DNA of 64,000 nt from Piezodorus guildinii (GCA_023052935.1 CM041293.1:178298789-178362788), one strand, 5' to 3'; shown: positions 10,935 through 22,012, counted from the first letter of the stretch. A program made the numbers and translations. Notes: a model not told the origin generated them from the letters alone.

Positions 10935-11395
10935 TTTGTAATATATGTATTTTATATGCTGAACAGACCATTTGGACTACTATCCCGTCTGCTTGACAAA
11001 CGATCCAAATTATCCGTGAACACCAAACTCACTATTTACAAAGTACTGATCAAACCATTATGGACATACCGGATAGAGCTATGGGGATCTGCCAAATATT
11101 CTAACATCCAAATAATTCAGACCCTTCAATCGAAAATATTACGAAAAATCGTGGATGCACCGTTTTATGTAACCAACAAATTACTTCACAAGGACTTGGA
11201 CATACTCACAGTTTCAGACACAGCCACAGATATATTATAAAAGATTTCATGACAGATTGACTTACAACATGAACCCATTGGCCCAAACACTTAAATCCTA
11301 CACGAACCCGTACAACCCACCCCGACGACTTTTGAGGCGGTGGCCTAGAGATGCCTTGCTTTAACCGACTTTCGGAAGTCATCATATTTGCTTAA
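10935..11395 (+). mobile_element. Jockey LINE C-terminal fragment
   Basis: The frame 10956-11240 has DKRSKLSVNTKLTIYKVLIK, PLWTYRIELWG and VTNKLLHKDLDI. After a frameshift near 11235 comes RFHDRLTYNMNPLAQ and PPRRLLRRWPRDALL. It is followed by an unexpected T run at 11402-11423 instead of an A tail. Confidence 0.75.
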
Positions 11396-11774
11396 TGCAA
11401 TTTTTTTTTTTTTTTTTTTTTTTGTAGATAGCAAATAACATTAAAGCTCAAAAACGATTGTAAGTAAATAAAATAAATTTAAATATGCTGAATAAAAACA
11501 AAATACATATACAAATTTTATAAATCGGTCTAGCTGTTTCGGAGAAGTGAGACTTGTGGTCCAAACAAATTTTATATCTTATATATTTTTTTTAATGAAA
11601 GGCTGACTTTGCTGATCATAAAGTACTATTTTCTTCTCACATACATTACAAAATCATATATATGACCTAAAAATTGGTTTTAAAAATGTAAAATCAAAAT
11701 TAATTCCTCCAAATTGAGCCTCGTGATCATTTTTTTACGGAAAGGTTCATATCCAGTTGTGAAACTGGACAAGA

Positions 11775-11900
11775 ATCCAGTACCTTCAGAAATATACGTA
11801 CGATACCTTGGACTATATTTGGGTAAAAGACTAACATTGAACATACATGTGAAATTAAAGCGACAAGAACTAACAAGGCGTTACATATAACTTCCGCTTC
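11775..11900 (+). mobile_element. Jockey LINE scrap
   Basis: PSEIYVRYLGLYLGKRLTLN and IHVKLKRQELTRR match the YLGLxLDKRLTWxxH region. Confidence 0.55.
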
Positions 11901-11939
11901 TATTGGATTGGACAAATCAAATTGTCTCTTCTATTATTA

Positions 11940-12470
11940 TATTTTTTTTAAATTTATTTATATTTTATTGAATTTTACAAATGTATATACAATTAACACA
12001 ACCAATAAAAGTGCTGAATTATAATAAATGGTGTAAAAAAACAACTCAGTGGTAGTTGTCAAGTAAGTGTTGTAGTAATCGGTATCTACGAGGAATTTCC
12101 CATCTTTTAAGTTTTGTATAAGGATTCAAAGTGAGACGTTATTCAAGACGGAGTCCTAGGTATCGGATTTATTATATAGGAATGAGTGGGGTGTTATTAA
12201 AAGATACAGTGGAGTAGGAGATAATCGGTTTGCGATGAAAGGTGATTTGATGGGATTTGTTAGAATTTATTTTAATCTTATAGTTCTCGATGGCTGTGAT
12301 GTGGGACTGAAGGATTTGGGATGCAGCGGTAGGGTCATTATGAACGGATAACACAAATGTGTCATCCTCGTAAGTATTGAGGACTGTGCTAAGATAAAGT
12401 TGAATTATAATGTTAAAAATGGATAAAGTCATGTAATAATATACATTAATATTAAGCAAATTAATTTGGA
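11940..12470 (-). mobile_element. Jockey LINE fragment, decayed
   Basis: On the minus strand, EDDTFVLSVHNDPTAASQIL (altered YADD) and KIKINSNKSHQITFHRK are readable, followed by the dispersed 3' region and an A-rich tail near 11945. Confidence 0.65.
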
Positions 12471-12814
12471 AGTAATATTCTTGAGTTATTGATATTGAAA
12501 ATTGAGGCTATCATTTTCATTAATTAGGAAGAAAAAATTTCGAATCGATCGTAAATGGCGGGACTATAAATCAGGATTGTTTTTTGGTAGATACGCATCA
12601 GCGGGCGTTTGAGGATGAGGCAAGACTTGAAACCATTTGTCAGGATCTGTCTCTCTGCGGCCAATTCTCCTTCCGTCAGGGCCTGTTTCCTACCTCTCTA
12701 TCGATGTTGATAGCCTGCCTGTCTTTATATATTTTGTTATTGTTAAGATTAATTCCATCTTATAGTCTATTATGATATAAAATTTATTTACTTACTGTTA
12801 TTTATATACTAGCA

Positions 12815-13075
12815 GACCCGGCAAAAGTTGTTCTGCCATATACGTTTTTTATAGTAAATATTTAAATTGTTAAATAAAAATAATGAATCTATTGTGAGTA
12901 CTATTTCATACCATGGTTTTTGCTCCATTGTACGATTTTATTAAAAATGTCTCTAACGATTTTTAGTAAACTTGCTATATTGATTTAACTTTAGTGGGCT
13001 TTAATATCATCTACGATTCATTCTCATTGAAATAGACTGACAGGGCTTAAATACCGAAATTTTAAATTTTCACTG
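12815..13075 (-). mobile_element. HINE-related fragment with a variant terminus
   Basis: It starts TAGCAGACCCGGCAAAAGTT and continues into HINE core sequence (AACTTGCTATATTGATT, GACAGGGCTTAAATACCGA). A similar variant start lies near 7275. Confidence 0.55.
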
Positions 13076-13099
13076 CTGCATGACGCATCCATGTTAGCT

Positions 13100-13375
13100 A
13101 ATATAAAATCTGCCACGGCGGATGGCATAATGCCAATAGTTTCAGAACGGCGTGCTGAGACGTATAGTAAGACATACGACACTACAAAAGACTAAAACAG
13201 ACACACTACACACTACCTTGGAACTCCCGACAGTGACTGAGTACTTCACTAGGAGGCAGATTATATTATTTGACAGCCTACAATTTTGTACAAACCCTGT
13301 ATTTCAGACACTTTCCCCAAGAGGTACGCCAAAAAGCTGGCGAAAATATGTAGGGGGCCACAGCCTTCACTGAGG
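13100..13375 (+). mobile_element. Jockey-like LINE C-terminal fragment
   Basis: LRRIVRHTTLQKTKTDTLHT and LELPTVTEYFTRRQ with a later SWRKYVGG resemble the C-terminal region of a more distant Jockey-type family. Confidence 0.5.
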
Positions 13376-13523
13376 ATTAATCAATGAATCAAAAATCCGG
13401 TAAGCCCCGTCACAGGAAGAAGATTAATGGCAACCTATAAAGAAGACATCTTTTCCCGCCTCCTCATCCCTCACTTAAAATGTATCATGTACAGTAGAAG
13501 AGGTAGCGAACAAACCAACAGAT

Positions 13524-13868
13524 TAGGGGTGGCATAATCGAATGAAGATTATCGGATTATTCGATTATTTCAACCATTCGAATTAATCGATTATCAGATT
13601 AATCGGTTTGGAGAAACTATTGATCATTTGAACTGAATTGTTTAACGATAATCGAGGAGAGCTCGGAAATCGAACGACCTTTTTTTTATAAATTATATGC
13701 CTATTTGCACCGAGGCTGAGCCAGCTGAGGCATCATAGAGACGGCAATTTTGGCATAATGCCTCTCAGAAAGCATTTTAATCATTCGGATCATTCGATTA
13801 TTTAAATCATCGAAGTCCGATCATCCGATCATGACGATCATTCGATTATGCGATTATGCCCACCCCTA
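13524..13868. mobile_element. hAT-type MITE
   Basis: 345 bp with ends TAGGGGTGGCATAATCGAAT and ATTCGATTATGCGATTATGC...CCACCCCTA, flanked by a perfect 8-bp duplication, CAACAGAT (13516-13523 and 13869-13876). The 8-bp duplication and the GGGGTGG(G)CA terminus are typical of hAT elements. The inside is rich in ATTCGATTA-like words and has no coding potential. A truncated second copy of one end is at 21070-21160. Confidence 0.85.
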
Positions 13869-14344
13869 CAACAGATTGGAGAATTTTAACCCAAACTACA
13901 AGAGGCTTTAAAATAAATTTAAAAAACAAAAAAACTTTTTCTAATTAATTTTGAACATTCCAAAAGATTAACCATATCATCTAAATGACATTGATTTCGG
14001 ACGGTTAAATAAACAAGTTTGACGAATTTGATGACTAACTAAAGGATAAAATAACGAAACTATTTTTGTATGTAATTTTTGTTTCTTTTTATAATAAGAA
14101 CAGTTAAGCACGATAGACGCATAACATACCGTTACGCATAATATAATTATGAATAGACGTTAAAAAACAACAACATATTTTCTTGCTAATTGCGCTTTTA
14201 GTTAAGATAGATTAAAACTCCCAAAGCGATGAATTCTAAATCGGTCAGACAGAAATTTATTTAAGATAAAACCTGATTCAAATTGCAACCGTACGGAAAA
14301 GGGGCGAATCTTCAGGTGTAAAATAATTTATGTACTTATTTTTA

Positions 14345-14714
14345 CTGAAGGAATGAGTCCGGGTGGCGGTCATTAAATGAAACAACTGAATAGTTTCAAC
14401 TATTTTATTGTTTGCCAACGTTTCGACCCCCATTGTGGGTCATCATCAGGGCTAAAAAGATACAAAAAGGATACATTTAAAATAAGATTACAAATACTAT
14501 TTAAAAAAAAAAAAATTAACAATTTCACTAGAGAATGTCAATATTATAACATAAAAGAAAATAGAAAATTTTTAGCCCTGATGATGACCCACAATGGGGG
14601 TCGAAACGTTGGCAAACAATAAAATAGTTGAAACTATTCAGTTGTTTCATTTAATGACCGCCACCCGGACTAATTCCTTCAGTAATTCTCAACGGTCAAC
14701 TAATTATATCCACA
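14345..14714. mobile_element. Penelope-like palindromic insertion 2
   Basis: A 370-bp insert between perfect 13-bp duplications GTACTTATTTTTA (14332-14344 and 14715-14727). The right arm of the inverted duplication has the empty site, which proves that this is an insertion. The halves are inverted and very similar to each other. The core on the plus strand is CTGATGA (14578-14584), GACCC/GGGTC helix, GAAAC (14603-14607), GTT, with GCC (14575-14577) able to pair with GGC (14611-14613). Confidence 0.72.
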
Positions 14715-15142
14715 GTACTTATTTTTAAATAAACATTAATAACACCCACTGTATTTAGCATTTCCGTTCTATGGGAATATTACTAATTAAACGTTTTGGA
14801 GTGGTCAAACAGGTTTGAGCTGTTAGGACTGTATACTATTCAAGAGAACACCTACTAACAAGTCCAATTAGCTGCGGTAACATTCAGTATTATACGGAAC
14901 TTTCCACATTAACAATTAAAAGTATGATAATAACTGTGGATGTATGATAATAATAGAGTGGATGAGTGGGTTAGCGCGCGTTGCCTAGCAACCACACAGG
15001 ACTAAAATTTCAAACCAAGATAATTACGATAATAGAGAATTTTTTTTTTGTGATCGATTACGAAAGGTCCATTATTGAAAATAATAAACTAAAAATTAAG
15101 GGTGAGACTCCTTTCTAGCTTATTAAAGTTAATAATATTTTT

Positions 15143-16030
15143 TTAGACACTTTTCTCTTATTGAAGACTGGTGTAATGCTTGGCGCATAAAGGTGAATGA
15201 AGCCAAATGTAAACACGTAACCTTCACTCTTCGACGAAACTCCTGTCCGCCAGTTTATTTCAACTCATTACCAATTCCTCTCTCAGATACAGTCCGGTAT
15301 CTTGGCTTACTGTTAGACAAAAGATTGACTTGAAACCCACATACAAGACTTAAAAGACAAGAACTCAACCGACGATTCGGACAGTTATACCGACTACTCA
15401 ACAGAAAATCTGAACTTACAGTTGACAACAAATTATTAATCTACAAGACAATACTGAAGCCCATCTGGACCTACGGACTTGAACTGTGGGGGACAGCTAA
15501 ACGTACTAACATCAAACGCATTCAATCCTTTCAATCCAAAGTCCTCCGTACAATAGTAAATGCTCCTTATTATGTCTCCAACTATACCTTGCACCACGAC
15601 CTTAATGTTCCATTTATTTAAGACCTAATTCCATCCAAATTTTTCAAATTCCACCAGAACCTATTTCATCATCCTAATCCTCTAGCTCAATCCCTATCCA
15701 GCTCCACTCATCCATACAACACACCTAGAAGGTTGAAACGGCAGTGGCCCCGCGACCTTTTGTAAATATATTGGAGTTCTAGCACTGGCTAGATTCTCCA
15801 CTCAATGTGATGTACGTATGAGTGTGTGTATGTGTATATAGGTATAAGTGAATTCTTGACTTTTGTATTGATTCATTATTGTGTATATATTTTATTGTAA
15901 TTTTATGCCGTGTAAATATTGTATGAATGTAGTATGTATGATATCTTTCAGCACTACTATTAATGTCCAAATTGGGACAGATTGTAATTTTACTCAATAA
16001 AAATTGTTGTTGATTTAAAAAAAAAATAAT
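15143..16030 (+). mobile_element. Jockey LINE, 5'-truncated, only in the left arm
   Basis: Flanked by AATAATATTTTT (15131-15142 and 16031-16042). It reads IEDWCNAWRIKVNEAKCKHV, VRYLGLLLDKRLT, LKPIWTYGLELWGTAKRTNI, LHHDLNVPFI and RRLKRQWPRDLL, with a few stops. The 3'UTR ends in ACTCAATAAAAATTGTTGTT and an A run. The empty site is in the right arm near 20200. Confidence 0.85.
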
Positions 16031-16259
16031 AATAATATTTTTACTTCATTCAAAAACAACTTCAAGACGAAAAGGTGAGCGAGAAGAAATTGACCATTTA
16101 CTCTTTGAGAAGGGTCTGACTAATTCCTGCGATTGGCTGAATAACAGAAATTGCAAACTTACTTTCGTCCAGGAAAAAAATACCTTAGAAATAGCACGTG
16201 TCTTTGTCCAAAGGTTTTTAGATGCTATTCATCACAAATGTCTTTAAAAGATAAATATT

Positions 16260-17148
16260 TAGGATTGTTTTACATGAAATGTCCGTTTTTATAGTTTCTG
16301 AAATACATAAAGGATTTTTCAGGTCTCTGTTGTTTTCTTCCGAATGTTTACATATTTAAAGTAAACAGTTACTAAGCCTCTACCTTTGTATTATAAACAT
16401 TAGCTTCCCAATCAATTACCCACTTTTTAGTATATCTCCAAATATGAACATGGAAACACGCGATTTTCGAGTAATATTTGTGTACGAGTTTAAACACGAC
16501 CATTCAGAAGCTGAGGCCGGTAGAAATATTTGCAAGGCGTTTGGACAAGCGATTGTTAACGAACGGACCATTCGCCGCTGGTTTGCTAAGTTTTCAGCTG
16601 AAGATACCGACTTGGAAAACTTGCCCCGAGGAAGACCTCCGTCCGTAATAGACAACGATGTCCTCAAACATACAGTAGAAGGAAACCCCTACCAAACAGT
16701 TAAAGAACTCTCAGCACAACTAAATGCAAGTGCATCTACCGTTTCCAGACATTTAAAGTGATTTGGGAAAGTAAAAAAACTCGATACATGTGTACCTCAT
16801 GATCTCACTGAGCGGCATGTTTCAAAACATACCGTGCAAAAATTGAAAGAACTGGGATACGAAGTTCTTCCGCACCCACCATATTCTCCCGACTTGTCTC
16901 CAACAGATTTCCACCTGTTCAGGAATTTAGACAACTTCGTCAAAGGAAAAAATGATGATCAAGTGAAAAGTGCGTGTGTTGTTTTTCAGTTCGGGGATAA
17001 AAAATTTGGTGTCACGTTGGGAAAAATGTATAGAAAAAGAAGGTAAATACTTCAAATAAAATTATCTTGATTGTTTTCATATTGTATTTTTAAAATTAAA
17101 TTAAAATCCTTTACATTGAAAACGGACATTTCATGTGACACAACCCAA
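16260..17148 (+). mobile_element. Mariner B, deleted copy in the left arm of the inverted duplication
   Basis: The terminal repeat consensus is TTGGGTTGTTTCACATGAAA; here the left end is worn (GGATTGTTTTACATGAAATG) and the right end is clear (CATGTGACACAACCCAA). The frame from 16444 begins METRDFRVIFVYEFKHDHSE and includes NERTIRRWFAKF, NLPRGRPPSVIDNDVL and STVSRHLK, then stops. A second piece (16834-17046) has QKLKELGYEVLPHPPYSPD and PTDFHLF. Everything between WVPH-like VPHDLTERH and VSKHTVQKL is gone, including the first two catalytic Asp residues. A non-autonomous relic. Confidence 0.85.
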
Positions 17149-17929
17149 TATCAAGTAGTAAATATTAAAGTAATAACATTAGTATTCCTGTTCTAATAAA
17201 GATATTTTTTCCTTTGTATTTCTCCATTCGCACTTGTCAAAATCTATAGGACAAATAAACAAAAAAACAAAAACGAGTGTGAACAGACAAGGTAAGCATA
17301 GGGAAGGAAACTGCCCAGCCAAGAAAGAAGGGGAGCTTTCTTAGGCTTCAATTTAGATAGAGGAGGTCTTTCATCCAACTTATCTTCAGTCGGCTTCTGA
17401 CCGACATTTTAGCTGTTGACATGTCGTTTATAAGTCTATTGTCTTGTCCGAGCTGTTTACTATGAAAACGAGAATAGAGAGTTCGTATACGGTGGTCAAC
17501 TGTTAGCTGTTGTATGTCTGTAAGGGTTTTGTTGTTTACGAACCAAGAAGTTGTCGATTTAAATTTTTTAAAAATGAAATTTTTGCGGTTTTGTTTGTGG
17601 GTCTTTTATGCTTAGCTATAAATCTGTGAAGCCTTGGTCTATACTGGTTTAAGGAGGTATGTATATGTATTCAGTCTCTGTCTAATTTTTAGTTTTGATT
17701 ATTTTGATAGAAGAGAGTGAAGAACTTTCAGTCGGTGCTTGAGAGTCTTTCTTTTCTTTTCGACATGTGAGTCCCAAGTTATCCTTTGGTCGACTGTAAG
17801 TCATAAGTGATGTGCAGAGTTGGTCTGAGGGGATTTGATTGTCGCAGATCAAAATTATTAGGCAAGTATTCTTCAAGTATCGAAGTGTGAACTTACTTTA
17901 CATGTTTTGACTTTTCATAATTAAAACGA

Positions 17930-18150
17930 AAATTTAAAAGATAGTTATGTTTACCCAGAGCTATCCATTTGTGCACCTTTTACAATTTTCTCAAAAACAA
18001 CTCTAACTATTTTGATTAAACTCGCTATATCGATCTAAAATTTAATATTAAAGTCCAATATGGTGTAGGTTGTATTGTGATTGATGTAGTCTGACTTGGT
18101 TTAAATGCAGATAGTTTATATTTTCGTTATCTAATGTTAATAATTAGAAT
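17930..18150 (-). mobile_element. HINE fragment
   Basis: Core words (CTCAAAAACAACTCTAAC, TTGATTAAACTCGCTATAT, TAGTCTGACTTGG) are recognisable, but the termini are missing. Confidence 0.55.
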
Positions 18151-18159
18151 AGCCTTATG

Positions 18160-18845
18160 TTTATATCTCTCAATTTGTAATTTTATTTTTTGATTTATTA
18201 TGTGCAAGCGCGATAGTCAATTGTTTTATTCAATTTGAACTGATTCACATCTGAATGTTAAGTGACCGCAGGGCAGAGGGCATTCTGGGATTGTGAGAGA
18301 GAGTTAATGGATTTACTGGCGAGTGTAGACGGTGTTTAATTAAGTTGGTTGTCGCTGAATGTCGCATATTTTTAGTATAATCGCAACTCGCACATCATCA
18401 TAGAAGATTGTCGCATGGAGTAGGAGTCGCAGAAGGAAAGAAAGGAACGTCGTAGACGGGAGAGGGAAGGAAGTCATCACGGATAGAAGGAATCACCACC
18501 TTACACTAACGGCCGGGTTGAGGCTGCGAGCAAACGCGTTAGTCGCCCCTCTTCCCAACACTAAAGTACCTTCAATTCGAAGGTAGATTCGAAAAAATTA
18601 ACCATTTGTTGTTGCTATAATTGGTAAAAGTATCTAAATATATTCCGTAAAGTTGGTCTGAGGGTCCCAACTAAATTAAACACCGTCTTCACTCGCGAGT
18701 GAATCCATTAATTCTCTCACAATCCCAGAATCCCCTCTGCCCCGCTGTCACTCAACAGCTGATTCAAATCAAATTAAACAATTGACTGTCGCACATAATA
18801 AATCACAAAATAAAATTACAAATTGAGAGATATAAACATAAATCT
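18160..18845. repeat. Foldback-like element with ~190-bp inverted arms
   Basis: The arms 18160-18360 and 18665-18845 are inverted copies (ATCTCTCAATTTGTAATTTT ... TTAATTAAGTTGG). The spacer has purine-rich and GC-richer unique sequence (AACGGCCGGGTTGAGGCTGC). It lies near the centre of the large inverted duplication. I cannot assign a superfamily; no target duplication is obvious. Confidence 0.6.
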
Positions 18846-18889
18846 ATTTCAATTCTTAACATTAGAGAACGAAAATATGTATAAATATA

Positions 18890-19215
18890 TGGCCGCTTAC
18901 TTTGAAGGATGAACAACGGCTTAAGGTTTTCGAAAATAAGGTACTGCGTAAAATATTTGGCCAAAAGAGAGATGAGGCCACTGGGGAGTTTAGAAGGTTG
19001 CACAACGCGGAATTGCTGAGTTTGTACCCTGTGAATATAATTGAGTTGATTGCATCGCGGCGACTCAAATGGGCGCGTAAAGTTGTTGGGCTCGGTGAGG
19101 AACGGATTCCGAGAAAGTTGGTATTCGCTGAACCGACTGGTAGGCGTCCGAAAGGTAGGCCGAAGCGTCGATGGAAGGATTGCATTAAGGCTGATCTCGG
19201 GGGCTTGGGCTTGAC
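18890..19215 (+). mobile_element. I-like LINE C-terminal fragment
   Basis: The frame reads KDEQRLKVFENKVLRKIFGQ, RLHNAELLSLYPVN, IELIASRRLKWARKVVGLGE and GRPKRRWKDCIKADL. It ends at the mariner B scrap. Confidence 0.75.
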
Positions 19216-19228
19216 CGGCGAATATTTT

Positions 19229-19295
19229 TGTAAGAGTTTAAACTCGACCATTCAGAAGCTGAGACCGGTAGAAATATTTGCAAGGCGTTTTGTCT
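19229..19295 (+). mobile_element. Mariner B 5' scrap at the inverted-repeat junction
   Basis: About 67 bp matching 16487-16546 of the left mariner B (codons for EFK-x-DHSEAE-x-GRNICKAF). It is joined directly to an oppositely oriented 3' piece at 19296, marking the inner breakpoint of the inverted duplication. Confidence 0.75.
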
Positions 19296-19296
19296 A

Positions 19297-19974
19297 AATT
19301 CCTGAACAGGTGGAAATCTGTTGGAGACAAGTCGGGAGAATATGGTGGGTGCGGAAGAACTTCGTAGTCCAGTTCTTTCAATTTTTGCACGGAATGTTTT
19401 GAAACATGGGGTCTTGCTGCCGCTCAGTGAGATCATGAGGTACCCATGTATCAAGCTTTTTTACTTTCCCAAATCACTTTAAATGTCTGGAAACGGTAGA
19501 TGCACTTGCATTTAGTTGTGCTGAGAGTCCTTTACTGTTTGGTAGGTGTTTCCTTCTACTGTATGTTTGAGGACATCGTTGTCTATTACGGACGGAGGTC
19601 TTCCTCGGGGCAAGTTTTCCAAGTCGGTATCTTCAGCTGAAAACTTAGCAAAGCAACGGCGAATGGTCCGTTCATTAACACTTCCTTCTCCAAACGCCTT
19701 GCAAATATTTCTATCGGCCTCAGCTGCTGATTGGCCAAGTTTAAACTAGAACAAAAATATTACTCGAAAATCGCGTGTTTCCATGTTCATATTTGGAGAT
19801 ATACTAAAAAGTGGGTAATTGATTGGGAAGCTAATGTTTATAATACAAAGGTAGAGGCTTAGTAACTGTTTACTTTAAATATGTAAACATTCGGAAGAAA
19901 ACAACAGAGACCTGAAAAATCCTTTATGTATTTCAGAAACTATAAAAACGGACATTTCATGTAAAACAATCCTA
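19297..19974 (-). mobile_element. Mariner B, deleted copy in the right arm of the inverted duplication
   Basis: This is the inverted counterpart of the copy at 16260-17148. The flank beyond the 5' end (19975-20200) mirrors the flank of that copy, so both descend from one insertion. The 3' end is missing: the copy stops at the codons for VQEF/FRNLD, where the sequence switches abruptly at 19296 to a plus-strand scrap of the same transposase gene (19229-19295). Confidence 0.82.
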
Positions 19975-21160
19975 AATATTTATCTTTTAAAGACATTTGT
20001 GATGAATAGCATCTAAAAACCTTTGGACAAAGACACGTGCTATTTCTAAGGTATTTCTTTTCCTGGACGAAAGTAAGTTTGCAATTTCTGTTATTCAGCC
20101 AATCGCAGGAATTAGTCAGACCCTTCTCAAAGAGTAAATGGTCAATTTCTTCTCGCTCACCTTTTCGTCTTGAAGTTGTTTTTGAATGAAGTAAAAATAT
20201 TAATAAGTTAGAAAGGAGTCTCACACTTAATTTTTAGTTTATTATTTTCAATAATGAACCTTTCGTAATCGACCACAAAAAAAAATTCCCTATTATCGTA
20301 ATTATCTTGGTTTGAAATTTTAGTCCTGTGTGATTGCTAGGCAACGCGCGCTAACCCACTCATCCACTCTATTATTATCATACATCCAGAGTTATTATCA
20401 TACTTTTAATTGTTAATGTGGAATGTTCCGTATAATACTGAATGTTACCAGAGCTAATTGGACTTGTTCGTAGGTGTTCTCTTGAATAGTACACAGTTCA
20501 CACCGCTCAAACCTGTTTGACCACTCCAAAACGTTTAATTAGTAATATTCCCATAGAACGGAAATGCTAAATACAGTGGGTGTTATTAATGTTTATTTAA
20601 AAATAAGTACATAAATTATTTTACACCTGAAGATTCGCCCCTTTTCCGTACGGTTGCAATTTGAATCAGGTTTTATCTTAAATAAATTTCTGTCTGACCG
20701 ATTTAGAATTCATCGCTTTGGGAGTTTTAATCTATCTTAACTAAAAGCGCAATTAGCAAGAAAATATGTTGTTGTTTTTTAACGTCTATTCATAATTATA
20801 TTATGCGTAACGGTATGTTATGCGTCTATCGTGCTTAACTGTTTTTATTATAAAAATAAACAAAAATTACATACAAAATAGTTTCGTTATATTATCCTTT
20901 AGTTAGTCATCAAATTCGTCAAACTTGTTTATTTAACCGTCCTAAATCAATGTCATTTAGATGATATGGTTAATCTTTTGGAATGTTCAAAATTAATTAG
21001 AAAAAGTTTTTTTTTTTTTTTTAATTTATTTTAAAGCCTCTTGTAGTTTGGGTCAAAATTCTCCAATCTGTTGTAGGGATGGGCATAATCGAATGATCGT
21101 CATGATCGGATGATCGGACTTCGATGATTTAAATAATCGAATGATTTCGTAACCGAATGA
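19297..21160 (-). repeat. Large inverted duplication, right arm
   Basis: The inverted partner of 13792-16935. It has the uninterrupted (empty) versions of both insertion sites found in the left arm, near 20603 for the Penelope-like element and near 20200 for the LINE. The outer end lies inside the hAT MITE sequence near 21160. Confidence 0.85.
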
Positions 21161-21165
21161 TCGGA
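21070..21165 (-). mobile_element. hAT-type MITE, truncated end
   Basis: The terminus TAGGGATGGGCATAATCGAA next to CAATCTGTTG mirrors 13868-13876 and its MITE. Homology stops inside the MITE, at the outer end of the inverted duplication. Confidence 0.75.
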
Positions 21166-21214
21166 ATGATTTCAAGGTATTGGTCGTATTGTAGCTAGGC
21201 CACTACGCCCTCTC

Positions 21215-21640
21215 GTACTGTACCTTACACCACGACCTTAATATTATATTTATTCGAGACCTAGTACTATCTAAATTTTCCAAATTCCATCAAAACCTTA
21301 AACATGATCCTAACCGTCTAGCACAATCCTTATCCAGCTCCACCCAGCCCTACACTCCTCGACGAAGATTGAAACGGCAGTGGCCACGAGACGTTTTATA
21401 AATATTATTACTTGACTTTTTACACTGCTCAGATTCTCCTCTCAAGTACTGTAGGTTTATCTTCATTGCTCCTTACATCAGCCTTCATTGGCTCATACCA
21501 TTGACGCGGCTAAGAGAGATTATTTTCAATTTAACACCTACAAGAAACGTTATCATACCATACATAGTACAACGAACAACAGTAACAACGTACCAGTAAG
21601 TATTGAGTTAAAATTCTATACATAAAAAAACAAAAAAAAA
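21215..21640 (+). mobile_element. Jockey LINE C-terminal end
   Basis: Codons for LHHDLNI(I)FIRDL and RRLKRQWPRDVL, followed by a 3'UTR. Close to the family at 15143. Confidence 0.65.
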
Positions 21641-21930
21641 AAACGAATGCTTGCTAATCCCTCCTAGACTTATTATCCCTAACCCCGAAAGAGAACGACG
21701 GATATAGAAATGAAAACGAGATTCGTTGAAAAGTGGTTCCCCATTTCAAAGCCCTTCCTGGGGTTAATCGGCTTTGGCTGAGGGCTGGATCATTTAAAAC
21801 AAAAGTTGAGCAGGCCCGATGGCCACCAGATAGCGCTGGTGTTCCGCCAAAATCTGGACAATGGCTAACCCATTTTATTTCATCAAACACTATGGTTTTT
21901 CGGTCGTTATTACTTTAGAGATTTCTTTCT
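21640..21930. other. Unassigned GC-richer block
   Basis: Short frames on both strands (for example 21733-21918 plus) but no motif I recognise. It lies between a LINE tail and a HINE fragment. Could be repeat debris. Confidence 0.25.
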
Positions 21931-22012
21931 CCAATTTCCTGATATTTAATACTCTAAAGGATAAACAGAGCTTAAAATTTTATACCGTAAATCAACAAAA
22001 CCTTTTTTAAAA

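Larger units (their letters stand above)
13792..16935 (+). repeat. Large inverted duplication, left arm
   Basis: Read forward, this arm matches the reverse complement of 19297-21160 almost base for base: hAT MITE end, HINE-related sequence, a unique stretch and the mariner B copy. It carries two extra insertions that the right arm lacks: a Penelope-like palindrome (14345-14714) and a Jockey LINE (15143-16030). The shared mariner B is older than the duplication. Confidence 0.85.
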
